This document shows positions 13,173 through 25,908 of a DNA stretch of 64,000 bases, piece after piece. The stretch's first letter is position 1. Every line of letters begins with the position of its first letter. The stretch spans positions 1,488,001 through 1,552,000 of the forward strand of contig JARUPZ010000036.1 in NCBI GenBank assembly GCA_031213475.1, written 5' to 3'. Below the pieces are notes generated by a model, which saw only the letters and a program-made list of their open reading frames with translations, did not search any database and was not told the origin of the DNA. The stretch is from Nereocystis luetkeana. Taxonomy: Eukaryota > Sar > Phaeophyceae > Laminariales > Laminariaceae. The translations under genes were made by a program, and so were the position numbers.

Positions 13173-14462
13173 GAGAAGGACTGTCTGTCCTGAGAGCGGG
13201 GTTTACCCTCGGGTATAGCTTCGTAGGCACTTTTTGGCACCCAGAGATACAGCCACGCAGGAGAAGCTGAGCCTCACCAAGCGTGAGCGATCTGTGGTAC
13301 GACTAGTACCAACTAAGGTATAACGTCATACTCGTACAAGTATTGCGAGCGTGATACTCAACTTGCCGTGTAGCTCGATGCTAAATATTTCACCCCCAAC
13401 ATGGCAGCGCCTGCTTGCTGCAGTACGTACGGCCTGTCTCGTAATCGTAACGTTTTTCAACTTAAAAAAATAAAATTGACACAAGAAATTGCATACCACG
13501 TACGTGAACAATAATAATACCTGATACCCTGGTACACACCTACCTGGTACATACATGCGGTTGCCGGCAATACTATTAATACCTGGACTGAGCAAATAAT
13601 CACCCGCAATACGGGCGATCCGCTTCTAGCTGTACGGGAAACGGGAGAGAGTTTTCGAGGGCATCGTCGATCGAATATTTCGCTACAGGTTCGAGAGTGA
13701 CGAGGAGGACGTATTTGTAGCCGTCTTTTTCCAGCGCTGGGGTCGATTCCCTGGCTGGGTGAAAACACTCCGGCGGGAAATCGAGAATAGGGTAGGAACT
13801 GGGACGGGCGCGTAGGTAGCTTAACGGTTACATCAAGTTTTCACATACTGTAGCGCTGTTTGGACTACTCTAATACGTATCAACATTCAATGGCACGTGA
13901 TTGTCCGATAAGGCAGTACGAATGAATGTGGACATCTAGCGGCCCGACTACTGGTGGTACTGCCACATTTTTCTGGGGGGGCGCATGTGTACGCATGTAT
14001 GTGTAGTATGTTTTGTGGATGATACCAATCAATGTAGATGACTATGGTACCAGGAAACTGGTACCTGGTATATATTTTTTTCAAAATAAAGCGTACATTC
14101 ATTATGTGGGCATCGGTGCCGGCTTTTTGTTTCCGCCCCTTCCCTCGTATTTGCTTTTCAGCTGCAAGCCACGCCAACGCGACAGACACCACATCACCAT
14201 CAATCACCCCGGGCAAGCAATCACTCTTAACAAGAATTGTTTGTCGGAACCGGTTTAACGAATATATATGATACGCGGCAGTACTACCCTCTAGTAGTAC
14301 CCACCTGGTACATAGTCTGATATGGTATTGCCTACTTTGCTGGGCTTGATTGGAGCATATATCTGTTTTTGCGGTGGTAGTGGTGTCTTTGCGTTCCGCT
14401 TTCATCCCTTTGCCGATTACCCGAACTTACTCGTTCTTGTCTCTCCTTCGCATCGATCCGTT
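11644..14462. other. No gene recognised; transition to AT-rich, palindrome-rich DNA
   Basis: From about 12.3 kb the composition changes. TA-bounded palindromes become frequent (12508, 12707, 12880, 13328, 13541, 13573, 14062), and long frames are mostly shadows of simple repeats such as the GTT tract at 13141. No exon is supported. Confidence 0.4.
13141..13172. repeat. (GTT)n microsatellite
   Basis: About ten uninterrupted GTT units. They account for the Cys or Asn runs in overlapping open frames. Confidence 0.95.
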
Positions 14463-14785
14463 TTTTCCACACAATGGCACCATGAACATATTCCCCCGAG
14501 TTCCCAAAGTTAAGGAAGTTCCCACGAGAATCCACGGTATACCATGGTGCCCCATAGCGGCCCGTGGTGCACCCCACGGGAAACTGTGGGGCATCCCACC
14601 GGAGCCCACGGTGTCCCGCGGAATGTTATTTCTTCCCGTGAGATCGGAGTACCCTTGGCACTCTATGCATACCGTGTTCGATACCGCGGCATCCCCCGGA
14701 CGAACACTTTCCCGCGGGAAATCCCAGTATATTTCTCGTATAGTACTCCATGGGAATTCCCACGGCAAGGATTCCATTATTTTGA
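14463..14785. repeat. Degenerate quasi-palindromic repeat field (TTCCCryggGAA / CCATGG / CCCACGG)
   Basis: Short GC-rich palindromic words recur every 15-40 bp: TTCCCACGAGAA, CCATGG, CCCACGGG, CCGCGG, TTTCCCGCGGGAAA (about 14709) and CCATGGGAATTCCC. A fragment of the same type recurs at 45075-45115. It looks like a decayed array of a short repeat. Open frames on both strands here (14350-14838, 14427-14873) follow from the repeat. Confidence 0.5.
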
Positions 14786-15238
14786 TTATAGTGTACCCCA
14801 AAACAGCATTAAAGGCAACTACTGCTGCAGTAGTATAGAGGTACTGCGGGAGGCAAGGCTGCCTGACACACACATGTCATGCCGTCTGTATAGGCCCTGA
14901 ACAGTGAGCGCTCGCGAAAAAAAAACGGAAACAGAACGAAGTCCTGCCGCACTCAAAACACACCAGTCGCACGGGAAGTAAATGCGAGCCCAACTCGAGA
15001 TGGCTCGCGACAAGGCTAGCTCAAAATTTTGCGCTTCTTCTACAGACCCCGGGGACGTGGAGAACGGTAACAGTTCTCGCAATCAGTAACGCAAAAGCAC
15101 GACTGAAACAGGCAGACACAGTCGTAGAGTGATGGGAGCCTGTACCCACCGCTGCGTCTTTTAAGTTGCTTCGCTCCCCATGTTTTTTTGGCGTTTCGCG
15201 CTAAATAAACGAGTTTAATCGCCCATTTTTTTTTCTTG

Positions 15239-16650
<1,412 letters not shown>

Positions 16651-17309
16651 AAAGTGCGGCCTTATAGCAGCAGTAATGTGCGTGGGTATACCCACAGACA
16701 GGCTGTGATACAGAGGAGACAGAGACAACAAAATCATCGCTAAGATGTCCAGGGCACGTACCAGGTATCGCAAACAAATAAATGTAAGGCCAGCATACCT
16801 GGCACGGCAGAAGATAATGAGGTGTTGGCTATTAAAACGGTGGAAGTAGAGAATGATGGAAGAAGAACACGCGACCAAAGATAGAAGCGGAACCGAAAGA
16901 GAGAAACATAAGAGACCAGAAGAAGGAAAACACTATTCATAACAACACGTGACGTAGAAGAAGAAGATAATGTGTAAGGAATTTTTTAGGGAGAAACAAG
17001 ATAAAAGAAAAAAATACGAAATATTACTAGTAACGAACTGCTACTGCTGTACCAGGAGCAGGGCGACAAGACAAAACAAACAAACGACACCACAATCCTA
17101 AATATTCAAGGGCAAACAAACGCCGGGGGATTTTTCTGGGTGAAAATACGAAGAACGTTTTTTTCAGTTTGTTCTACGAGTACTCAATTTTAATATACCC
17201 CCCTGTCTGGACCTCGGAAATTGGTGTGTGATTGTTATTTTTTATTATGCACCTATATTCAACTCAGCGATAAAAGTATATTGCCATCCCTGCTATTATT
17301 GCTACGTAT
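16651..17309. other. Nothing recognised
   Basis: A-rich intervening DNA with one TACCAGGTA palindrome (16759) and one TACGAGTA (about 17177). No coding or repeat family was recognised. Confidence 0.5.
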
Positions 17310-17435
17310 CTACTGCAGTCGAGCCGGGAACTCCCCCTCTCTTCCCCCCTCCCTTGCTCAGTCCCGAAAGGGATGCGGGGTCATTGGTCAGAAGACTGGG
17401 GCAAGCAGCACATGAGTACGCCCCCCCCCCCCTCC
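17310..17435 (+). pseudogene. 3' end of a LINE (family 1), strongly 5'-truncated
   Basis: The frame ending in SRKGCGVIGQ and TGASST before a TGA, followed by a long C run, matches the C-terminus and tail of the LINE on the minus strand at 49176-49330 (SRKGC..NGQ.T). Only about 125 bp remain. Strong 5' truncation is usual for LINE insertions. Confidence 0.6.
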
Positions 17436-17960
17436 CCGCCCGCATTAATTAGTGCCAAGGGTTAGTCTCGCTGCGGCAATCGCACTGTCTGTGTCGCTCT
17501 GCCGTTATCCTCGTCTCCTTGTCATGCCATTTCCTCATGAAGGCTTCCACTCCATCCTCGATTCGCCGGAACCATCTGCCGGCCTTCTGTGCTGCCCTGT
17601 GCCCCCCTTCAGACATGACGCCGAACGCCTTAGGGCCGGGGGTCGCAAACCCATAAGTTTTTTAGTCCAGAAGCGTCTTCCATCTGTCGGAATTTTTCGT
17701 TGATAACCAAAACACGGGCTTCCAAATGACGAGAAAGGTTTTCGTACTCCAGGTTCACAAGGAAAACCGCACGTACATTTCAGGCAACGGATGGAGGATA
17801 GATGGCGGGAGCTCACAAAACGTCGTGACAAACGCCTCATCGTCTTACACCTCATAAAACATATATGTTGATTCAGAACACCCGCCGGTCGTTCCCCATT
17901 GGACTTCGTTTCCAGGGGCTGCAGGTCTCTCGAACCGTCGTGGTCGCGTCGAAGCCATCA

Positions 17961-18067
17961 AACGGGGGACCATATTAAATAGGACCTTCAGTGAATACAA
18001 AAAGCTATATATTTACCTATTTTTACTAACAACATTATTTGGTCCTATTTACTATGGTCCCCCGTAA
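17961..18067 (-). mobile_element. TA-flanked MITE, copy 2
   Basis: Inverted ends GGGGGACCATA...TATGGTCCCCCGTAA with the family interior in reverse orientation. Base changes at the left end have removed the clean TA on that side. Confidence 0.85.
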
Positions 18068-18167
18068 ATAGTTTTTTCTCACTACTATGATAATGAGAGC
18101 AACGAAAGATCTAAAGCCACCAGCAGCGATTCTCTGCCCGCCGCCGACGCACGTTTCGAGCGCACAG

Positions 18168-18244
18168 CAGAACTCCCCTCACACAGCATCCACATGGAGG
18201 GCGTGCAGAACTCTTCTCACACACCCTCCACATAGAGGGCGGTG
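18168..18244. repeat. Two tandem units of about 38 bp
   Basis: Each unit begins CAGAACTC, continues CTCACACA and ends with a GAGGGCG block. The two copies differ at a few positions. Confidence 0.8.
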
Positions 18245-18558
18245 CTCGAATTCGAGGCTGTGTTGATCGCCGTTTCTTGTGGCTTCTGGGCAAGACACCC
18301 GTAGAGACATCTTAATCTGTGGCCGTAGGCCGGTCTTGACGAGGCTTGCTTGTGTGTGGGTGTGTGAGTGTGTTTTTTTTTTTTGAGTGGGGTACTGCTG
18401 TAGCATCATCAGGCACATACATGCTGAGGTAGAGGTGCATCTGCCTATTATTTTCTGAGGGTCTTCGTTCAAGGAGCTCAATCTATAACTCACCCACAAA
18501 GGAATTTATTTGAGAAACACGGTGTACGCTTAGCGCGATGAACAATCCCGGGACCCCA

Positions 18559-18560
<2 letters not shown>

Positions 18561-18600
<40 letters not shown>
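18561..18600. repeat. (AT)20 microsatellite
   Basis: Uninterrupted AT dinucleotides following a GGACCCCAGG context. Confidence 0.95.
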
Positions 18601-18606
<6 letters not shown>

Positions 18607-19019
18607 CGAACGTGATTACGACGATGTAGGGATAGCCTCTCAGCCGAGGAGCCCCGCCCCACCAGTCAAAAACGTTATGGCCAGAAAGTGATACCTCTGC
18701 CGCTGTAGCATAGCACGCGTCTGTTGCCATGTATCGACCTCGAGTGACACATACATAGCTCCGGTTCATTCGCCTAGGTCCCAAGGTCCCGTGCGTTGTA
18801 TGGAGGACACCCTTCCCTTCCCTGTGTGGTGGTCTCTTGATGGCATTTTTTGTTATTATGTGCCAGGAAACACAAAATCTTAAAACCGAGTTGTTTCAGG
18901 CCAAAGTCAGGCATTTTTTCCCAGACTATTATTAAGACAAAGCACGGGGTACGGGGGTGGGGGGGGGGGTGAACGGGCTACACTACGAGTACGAGTATCC
19001 CCAATATTACAAAAAAAAA

Positions 19020-19753
19020 ACAGGGGATGGGGAAGAAAATGTGCCTGCGGCCTCAAAATCTTCCTCGGAGTCCCTTATCCAGTCCCGCTCCTGCCCCCCG
19101 TAGTAGCCCCTATCTCTGATCATCTCCCGTAACGCCGTCCTCCTCCGCAGGCGCTCCCCTCCCATGCATGCCATGACGTCCACTATTATATCCTTCGTAT
19201 GCCTACCGCCGCTTTCGTTGGTTTCGGAGTCTATGCTGACGTGTTGACAAGATCGTTGACGTAAAGGATAATGAGCGGCCTTCGCGCTTCCGTTCCCGCC
19301 AATCGAGGCATCGGAGGACCATCTTCTTGTGGTGGGCTCCCGTAGCCTGTAGGAATCGGTCTTCTTCGGACTCCATCGCGTGACGCACCGCAGAGCAGAG
19401 TCTCGACTACCTCGGCTTTCAACATCCGCATCTTCAGGGGCAAGCACACACCCCGGCGGCCATAGATTCTCCTCCTAGATCGGTCGAAGCACGCCTGTTC
19501 CCTCTGGAGTCGACGTGTGCTTCACTTCGACACTGCGAAGGTCCCCATTCATTGCTGCTGACAACTCCGCCCAAGTGCACAGGGTCGACCGTCTGTTTGT
19601 ATACCTGACCGGCTGCAGAGACGGCGCTTGCCATATCTTCGTCTCATCTATTGTTGTTCGCACAGGCGCATGGTGTCCGTCTTGACCGACGAGACCGTCA
19701 GCTCGGTACTGTAGTCTACCGATCCGACGTGCTACTACTTCGGGTGGTAACAT
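19020..19753 (-). pseudogene. Decayed LINE reverse transcriptase, C-terminal half (family 2-like)
   Basis: Reading the minus strand and switching frames recovers the order seen in LINE reverse-transcriptase thumb and C-terminal regions. First comes AAGQVYKQT followed by a HLGGV block (consensus FVYLGG), then LKMRMLKAEVVETLL, then a basic KREGRSLSF stretch. After that come VNDLVNTS, a GGERLRR stretch and GGQERDWIRDSEEDF. The pieces lie in at least three frames with stops, so it cannot encode a working enzyme. The catalytic palm (YxDD) is missing. The functional ancestor copied its RNA into target DNA. Naming the clade would need a protein search. Confidence 0.65.
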
Positions 19754-21047
19754 AAGGGCCGCTTAGACACCAATCAATACGGATAGCAATCGGCTCTTGA
19801 ATTTACGTCGAGAGTAAGTAGTATTAACAGTGATTGCAGGCAGTGTTGATGATGACGCCAACCGTGAGTTTTCTTTTATTCAAGAGCATTTCAATTTGAA
19901 ACCACGTTTGTTTGTTCTTAGTGCATCTTTCCTCTTTCTCTCTCGACATATTTTCGAGGCTTTTTCGAGACCTGGTGCGTGCTCAGTCGGTCAGGCAGCG
20001 GAGGGAAACGGCAAACGTTCGGAGTGGATTTCCCAACAAGAAAAAGTTGTGGTGGCTACAAATCCACAAAAAAAATAAATCAACTCGGCATCAATGGGTC
20101 AAACAGCATGGCTGGGCCAGATGGCGCTTCAAATTTCTTCCCCTGCAACAACAAAGGTCTCCCGAAATATTCTCGGCCTACGTACATATATTATGTATGG
20201 TGAAACGGGCCCAATAACGTATTTTAGCGCTTTTAACGACCCCGCACATACATTTATTTGTGTCGAAAAATAAATGGCGCTGAGCTAAAAAATAACGGTT
20301 TTATGGATGTACCAGTTTGTGCGGCAAGTGGCACACAGCCTCCGGCGGATGATACGCTGCGCGCAAATTTATATGACGAAAACGTTTATGTATGTACATA
20401 CGAGAGCGCCAGCGCAACCCGTAACCAGCACGCGGCACTGCCCCACCATTTTTGTTTGTATGTTTCTCTCAGCTTGAAGCTTGAAGCCGTGGTATTAGTA
20501 CATACCAGGTACGTGTATGTACGCACCATTTTTATAGAGGAGCATTTATTTTGAGAATTTTTCTTTTATACTGGTAAGTGGTACGGACCTTTTGGGCCTT
20601 TCCCATCCACAAGGCGCAGTAGAGACGCAACTACCTCTCCGCAGGAGCCACCCGAGGCTCACTATTAATAGCCACCCTAGTCCACCCACAGGCGCGCCCC
20701 ACCGGGCTACCCTGCTCCCATGTAGGCAATAATAGCGGTATCGCCCACAGCCACGAATTAGAAACAAAAAATACTAGCCGCCCAGTCATTCTGCCTTCTG
20801 CCTACACAAGGGATTATACATTATTAATCTGATGTCTTCGATGTGATGGGATCCGTGCGAACAAAAGTATGATACATCGATTCCATATAAATGCGTATAT
20901 ATACCACTCAGTGCCGAAACGTAAGCCCCCATTTGTGTACCAGGTATCAATTATCAGTCTAAACGGTCCTTATACGTTTCGCAACATGGTGCTACTTGTT
21001 TATAACATCTTTATCGCAAGGTACACACTCAGTCAGATAGATGGCCA
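19754..21047. other. Nothing recognised apart from short palindromes
   Basis: AT-rich spacer with TACCAGGTA at 20505 and 20938 and TATTAATA at 20664. No gene or repeat family was recognised. Confidence 0.45.
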
Positions 21048-21260
21048 TCACGCGTGCCTGTCGTATCTAGTATGATGACATGGCTTTGCATTGCCCACTG
21101 CAGTGCACACTGCACACGTGGCAACGTAGTATCTCTGTGGCGTAGCTTTGTGACCACAGAACTTGTATCCCTTCTAGGATTGAAGAATCGGCACGGACAC
21201 TGGTTGTGCTGGATGTCGACGGGTAGAAAGAACGGTTTAATGTGAAGAACACACACACAC
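21048..21260 (+). mobile_element. (AC)-tailed retroposon family C, complete copy 2
   Basis: The element begins TCACGCGTGCCTGTCG and ends GAAGAAC followed by (AC)n. It is bounded by a 9-bp duplication AGATGGCCA (21039-21047 and 21261-21269). A short non-coding body, a simple-sequence 3' tail and a target duplication together make this a SINE-like retroposon. The head does not look like a tRNA. Four more copies occur (16563, 28958, 31345, 35843). Confidence 0.85.
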
Positions 21261-21269
21261 AGATGGCCA

Positions 21270-22032
21270 GCCCCGTTTTATTTGGTCTGGGACTCGCCGT
21301 GATGCCTCTAGGGGTTTGAATCGCCGTGATGCCTTTAGGGGGTTTGAATGTTAGAGCTTCAAGTTTCGAACAATGTTCGCTCTATTGCCAAATGCCATAT
21401 ATCTCTGGTAGCACCACGTGAACGAAAAAAAAAACCGAGCGGCCCTTGTTGGTTGAACACGGTGCGACTTGTTGCTGGTGCTGTACTTCGCACTTCGAAC
21501 GCTGGCACGACAAGAAGAGCACAGCAGTTGGAATCTACTTACGATACTGGTAAGATTATATTATGTATAAATGTATAAATGGTATAATTGTGTGTTGAGT
21601 TGTTGCTATTAAATATTAATATTATTTCATGACGGACGAATTGCACCCACAGCAGCAGCAGCAGTCTGTGCGTGTGTCAAGAAAAAAGTGAAAGACGACA
21701 ACTGAGATAATAATGGTTGCTGTGTTCTTGCCTTCCATAGGTTCGTGTACCATCTGAGGACACACTTTTGAGGGGGGGTTGGACCTTCATCTCTACCAAA
21801 ATATACGAGTACCAAAATTATTTTTGCTGCTTTATACCAGGTACCAGGTATCATACTTCGCACGTTGGCACGACGAGAGCACAATATATAATAACAGTTG
21901 CTGGAACTGATTATATGCCGACAATATTTTATGTATCTATTTGTATCGAGGTGTCATTATTATTTCACAACGGGCCAAATTGCACCCAGCCTGTGCGTGT
22001 GCCAAAAAAATATGAAGGAAGACGACAACTAT
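21270..22032. other. Nothing recognised
   Basis: No coding signal. There is a CAG run near 21650, tandem TACCAGGTACCAGGTA at 21836 and a TACGAGTA near 21803. Confidence 0.4.
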
Positions 22033-22156
22033 CTCGGGGGACCATAGTTAATAGGACCAAATATTGTTATTAATAGTAAAACTGGTTAAATACATGGTAC
22101 CTGGTAGGTTTTTATGTATACCATAGATAGGTCCTACTAACTATGCCCCCCCGTAA
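22033..22156 (+). mobile_element. TA-flanked MITE, copy 3, carrying two micro-insertions
   Basis: The copy has the family ends GGGGACCATAG...CCCCCCGTAA and a TA at 22157. Compared with sister copies it carries TATTAATA at 22068-22075 where they have a plain TA, and TACCTGGTA at 22098-22106. These are discussed as excision footprints. Confidence 0.9.
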
Positions 22157-22730
22157 TAGGATGTTGCTTTGTTTTTGCCTTCCATCGGTTCGTACCATCT
22201 GAGGGCACTTTTTTACGGGTACAGAGTTTTTTTTTTTTTTTTCTCTAGCGCCCCGGAGAGCGAGAGGATACCCCTGTCCATACTTATTTCTCAAGTTTTT
22301 TTTTGTGTACCGGTTCGGACCCGCGCGGTTCGTTTTTTCCACCTTTGATTTGTTTGTCGGGCCTGTCTGTGACCGTCATCAAAGTGCGGTCTACCTTCGA
22401 GGATGTATGTAGGCACCCGAGTCTAGCTATAATCTCCCCCGACTCAGGTAGTGTAGGAGTTGAACCACCAAAAAACCTATCAACGGTGTCCTCAGCTTGA
22501 CTCAGTACACGAGTCACCCTACCCATCTGGGCGTTCGTCCAGAGAGGGGGGGTCGATAGAGGCTGGACCTTCATCTCTTCTACCAATAATATACGAATAC
22601 CAAACACATTCTTAGACTCTTCTTCTGGTTGTTGTGCTTTTTTTTATGTTGTTGACTTGACTGTGTGTTATTTATTTCTGCATAACGAACGTACGCAAAA
22701 CAAACCCGTTTTTTTTTTACCTATATTTTT

Positions 22731-22853
22731 CCGGGGGACCATAAAAGTAAATAGGACCAAATGAATATTGTTAGTAAAAATGAGTATACAAAAAAAGAGG
22801 ATTTTGTGAGTATACCGTGTGTCCCATTTATTTACTATTAGGATCTCTCGTAA
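22731..22853 (+). mobile_element. TA-flanked MITE, copy 4 (diverged)
   Basis: The left end CCGGGGGACCATA and the interior ATATTGTTAGTAAAAATG match the family. The right end is worn (GGATCTCTCGTAA). Confidence 0.8.
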
Positions 22854-22957
22854 TAATACTGCAGCACAGGCTCACGAATAAAGGAGAAATAACAAAGTAA
22901 GAGCATTTTACCCTTCAGGATGATTGCTGATTGCTCTATAATTTCTACCTGGTACCG

Positions 22958-23304
22958 TTTTTTTTTTTTTTTTCCTCTTCCCATTCATTATCTTCGCACA
23001 TCCTCTTCTCTCTCTCCTCTTCCCCCTCGTAACTCAGATCCGGGGTCACATAGCAGGCTCTTCTCCCCCCTTCCCGCTACGGTACGTGCCTTCATTTTTA
23101 TCGCGAGAAGATTTCAGCCTTTTCTTCCCTCGTCGACTCGCATCGAATTGTGCCTACCCACGCTGCAAGGCGCTCTCAACAATTGAATCTTTTTTTTTAT
23201 TTTATTTTTGCAAATAATGTCAAAGTCCGACCCACCTGGGTCTCGAACCCAGGACTCAAACAAGTAGAATTCGAGGTTAACCACTTGAACCACCGGGGCG
23301 ACCG
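22958..23304 (-). mobile_element. SINE family A, copy b, full length
   Basis: Read on the minus strand it has a tRNA-like head (GGTCGCCCCGGTGGTTCAAG, then GGGTTCGAGACCC as the B-box region), a TTTGCAAA seam, the conserved body and a poly-A tail (T run 22958-22973). A- and B-box-like elements imply RNA polymerase III transcription, and mobilisation would rely on a LINE. It is not a functional tRNA gene because no complete cloverleaf is visible. Confidence 0.88.
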
Positions 23305-23413
23305 GCTCTGTAGCGTTGTTTTGTGGCACAGAACTTGTGTCCCTCTACGGAATCACGACATACAATGAAAGCCTCCATTCATATTCATAGCAAGCAACGT
23401 AGTTCTGTTACGA

Positions 23414-23777
23414 GAATGAGGCTTAGATTGGGTAGGCGATCGGTCAACCTTTTACCCCTCATAGCCCAACGGACTATTAATAAGACCTTCACAAATAAAT
23501 GGCGACGACGGCAGAACATGGATGGGTTGTCGGTCGTGAGTTCTGAGTTCGAATCTCACGTCCGCCATGAAATCGCTTTATGAAGAAAAGTGAGTTTCCT
23601 CATGTCAAGAATCTGAAAAATGCTTCTGGATCCCCAGAAATCGGAACCGCGTGTTGGTGGCACGTCGACCCGTAAAATCCGGTCCGTTCCAGGGGGGAAA
23701 AGTGTTATGAGGCTTAGATTGGGTAGGCGATTGGTTAACCTTTTACGTTTAGCCCAACGGACTAATACCTTCACAGT
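23414..23777 (+). repeat. Direct repeat of about 75 bp, two copies about 295 bp apart
   Basis: ATGAGGCTTAGATTGGGTAG through CCCAACGGACT and a CCTTCACA block occurs at 23414-23492 and again at 23707-23777. The first copy has TATTAATA after GGAC where the second has TAATA. The intervening DNA has a tRNA-like GAGTTCGAATCTCAC block (about 23549). Confidence 0.8.
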
Positions 23778-23873
23778 TCACCAGGCCCAAATACTACTGC
23801 ATACGATAGAAATACTGGAATATATATTTCCTGGCAATGGTAGGTTTATCTATACGATGACGGGCCCAGACTA

Positions 23874-23985
23874 TTAGGGGGACCATATGAGATAGTTAAT
23901 ATGACCTGTTATACTTAAAACCTTTATAGTTGACCATTTCTACTAACAATGTTGGGTACTATTAACTATATATTGTCCCCCATAA
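23874..23985 (-). mobile_element. TA-flanked MITE, copy 5 (diverged)
   Basis: Ends TTAGGGGGACCATA...TTGTCCCCCATAA are flanked by TA at 23872 and 23986. The interior is recognisable but worn. Confidence 0.8.
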
Positions 23986-24338
23986 TATTAATACAAATAA
24001 ATATTAATTCTCGTCGTGTGGAGTTTTTGGTTGGCGGGCCTAAACGTACTGCGCTGCTGTATTCATTCGCTATAGCTGGTAGGCTGTAGGCTGTATGACC
24101 TGAGCCGGTGGGTGTGCCTCTCTACTCGTAGGCTACTTTTCTGCAAGAAAAAAGGTGTAACATCGCAGTCCAAGCTACCCGGCATATTTAGTACGCACCT
24201 TGTTGGGATCAACATACACACATACATGATGACGTACTCATCATGTAGAAAATGAAAGAAGGCAGTCAAAAGTTGAAGGCAGAAGAACCCGAACAAAAAC
24301 AAAGGTGTCACTCCATTCCAAGGAGTTTGTTGCGAAAA

Positions 24339-24655
24339 GGTCGCCCCGGTGGGCTAGCTGCACCGTATCCCTCGAACTCTGCCAAGCATGGATGCTGGAG
24401 TTCGAATCCCACGTGGGGCCAACATTGGAGTATATTTTTGCAAAATTACATACAAAACGGAATCAACTAATCACTCTCGAGCGCTTATTATTAGCAGCGT
24501 AGGTATAGGCGCAATTCGACGCGAGTCCAGGAAGGAAGAAAAGGCTGAGTGAGGTCTTCTCTCGAAATATAAAAACATGCAAGGCAAGAACCGTATGAGT
24601 GCGTAGGAGGGATAAGAGCCCGCTCTGTGACCCAGGGTCTGAGTCCTACTTACAT
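24339..24655 (+). mobile_element. SINE family A, copy g, with a different tRNA-like head
   Basis: The head GGTCGCCCCGGTGGGCTAGC, a CTGGAGTTCGAATCCCAC B-box block and a TTTGCAAAAT seam precede a diverged body that still holds GCGCAATTCGACGCGAGTC and the GCAAGGCAAGAACCGT stretch. The longer head with a variable-arm-like segment suggests a Leu or Ser tRNA source, unlike copies b, d and e. Confidence 0.75.
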
Positions 24656-24798
24656 ATAATAGTTACGACTAAAAATAATACAACCAGACCGAGTGGGGAG
24701 CCCCCGCAGTAAAGAAACATGATGTTGAGAAATATAGGCTCAGATCGGCAAGGACAGCAAAAAAAAATCACAGACAGGTCAACAGGAGGACCAGCTCT

Positions 24799-25049
24799 TT
24801 TGTTTTTTTTTTTTGCTCATCCCATTCATTATTTTCGCACATCTCTCTCTCCTTCCAACTCGTAACTCAGATCCGGGGTCACATAGCAGGCTCTTCTACC
24901 CCCTTCCCGCTACGGTACGTGCCTTCATTTTTATCGCGAGAAGATTTCAGCCTTTTCTTCCCTCGTCGACTCGCATCGAATTGTGCCTACCCACGCTGCA
25001 AGGCGCTCTCAACAATTGAATCCTTTTTTATTTTTATTTTTGCAAATTT
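24799..25049 (-). mobile_element. SINE family A, copy c: body only, flanked by AGCTCT
   Basis: A poly-T run and the complete body end at TTTGCAAAT without the tRNA head. AGCTCT occurs on both sides (24793-24798 and 25050-25055), consistent with insertion as an already headless or 5'-truncated copy. Confidence 0.85.
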
Positions 25050-25655
25050 AGCTCTGAATCCTTTTAATACCAAGGACGCGATAGAGTTAGGTAAATGTGG
25101 TAAAGAAAGAAGACATTGAACATGAGCACCAGAGGCCAGATCGACACCCACCAGCCGCGCAGAGGAGAGGGAAAAAGGGGATAGGAACGAAAAAACGAAA
25201 ACAAAAGAAAGTGCTCGCGTCTACGTATGGCAGTGCGTATGTAGAAGCTCGTATGTACCTGGGCCCTAACTTCTGTTGGTATGAATATGACACGCTTTCC
25301 CCCACTTCCCAAATACGCATGTTTCTTTATAATAAATAAAATACCCCTTATTTATTCACCGTACGTATTAAAAGATTATGTGGAAAAGGTACACAGCAAT
25401 ACGAAATATACGCACTGCACGTATAGGGTACGACGGCGGTGTATAATCTATAATATGTTTTTACCAAATCCATAATACCGACAATCAGGCATTGACGTGA
25501 AGATGAATAAACTGAAATCATTACGGTCTTTTCGTGATGCCTACCTGGACCAGGTATGATTTTTTTCGAGATACCCCACCGACCGACCCAAAATATTCGC
25601 GTATTTCAATTATTAATAGCGTATTTTCCATTTGAAAATAATGTATATAAACACT

Positions 25656-25791
25656 ATAACGGGGATCCATACAAGTAAATAGCACAAAATATTGCTACTA
25701 TTAATAATAGTAAAAATAGGTTAATATACACCTGGTAGTTTTTTTTTCTATACCATAGGTCCTACCTGGTATTAACTATGGCCCCCCGTAA
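25656..25791 (+). mobile_element. TA-flanked MITE, copy 6, carrying micro-insertions
   Basis: Family ends and interior are present. GGTCC-TACCTGGTA-TTAAC (palindrome 25763-25771) replaces the GGTCCTATTAAC of sister copies, and a TATTAATA at about 25702 lies in the left interior. Confidence 0.88.
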
Positions 25792-25908
25792 TATTAGTTT
25801 TATTAATAGTAGCATCATTATGAATAGTTGCAGTACTGAAGTAGCGTGTTTAAATATGCACACCGGATATAGTATTTACCAGGTATATACGCACGTACTG
25901 GGCATATA

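Noticed and set aside
14350-14900. Overlapping open frames of 118-162 codons on both strands
   Set aside because: They follow from the quasi-palindromic CCC/GGG repeat field; openness on both strands is symmetric.
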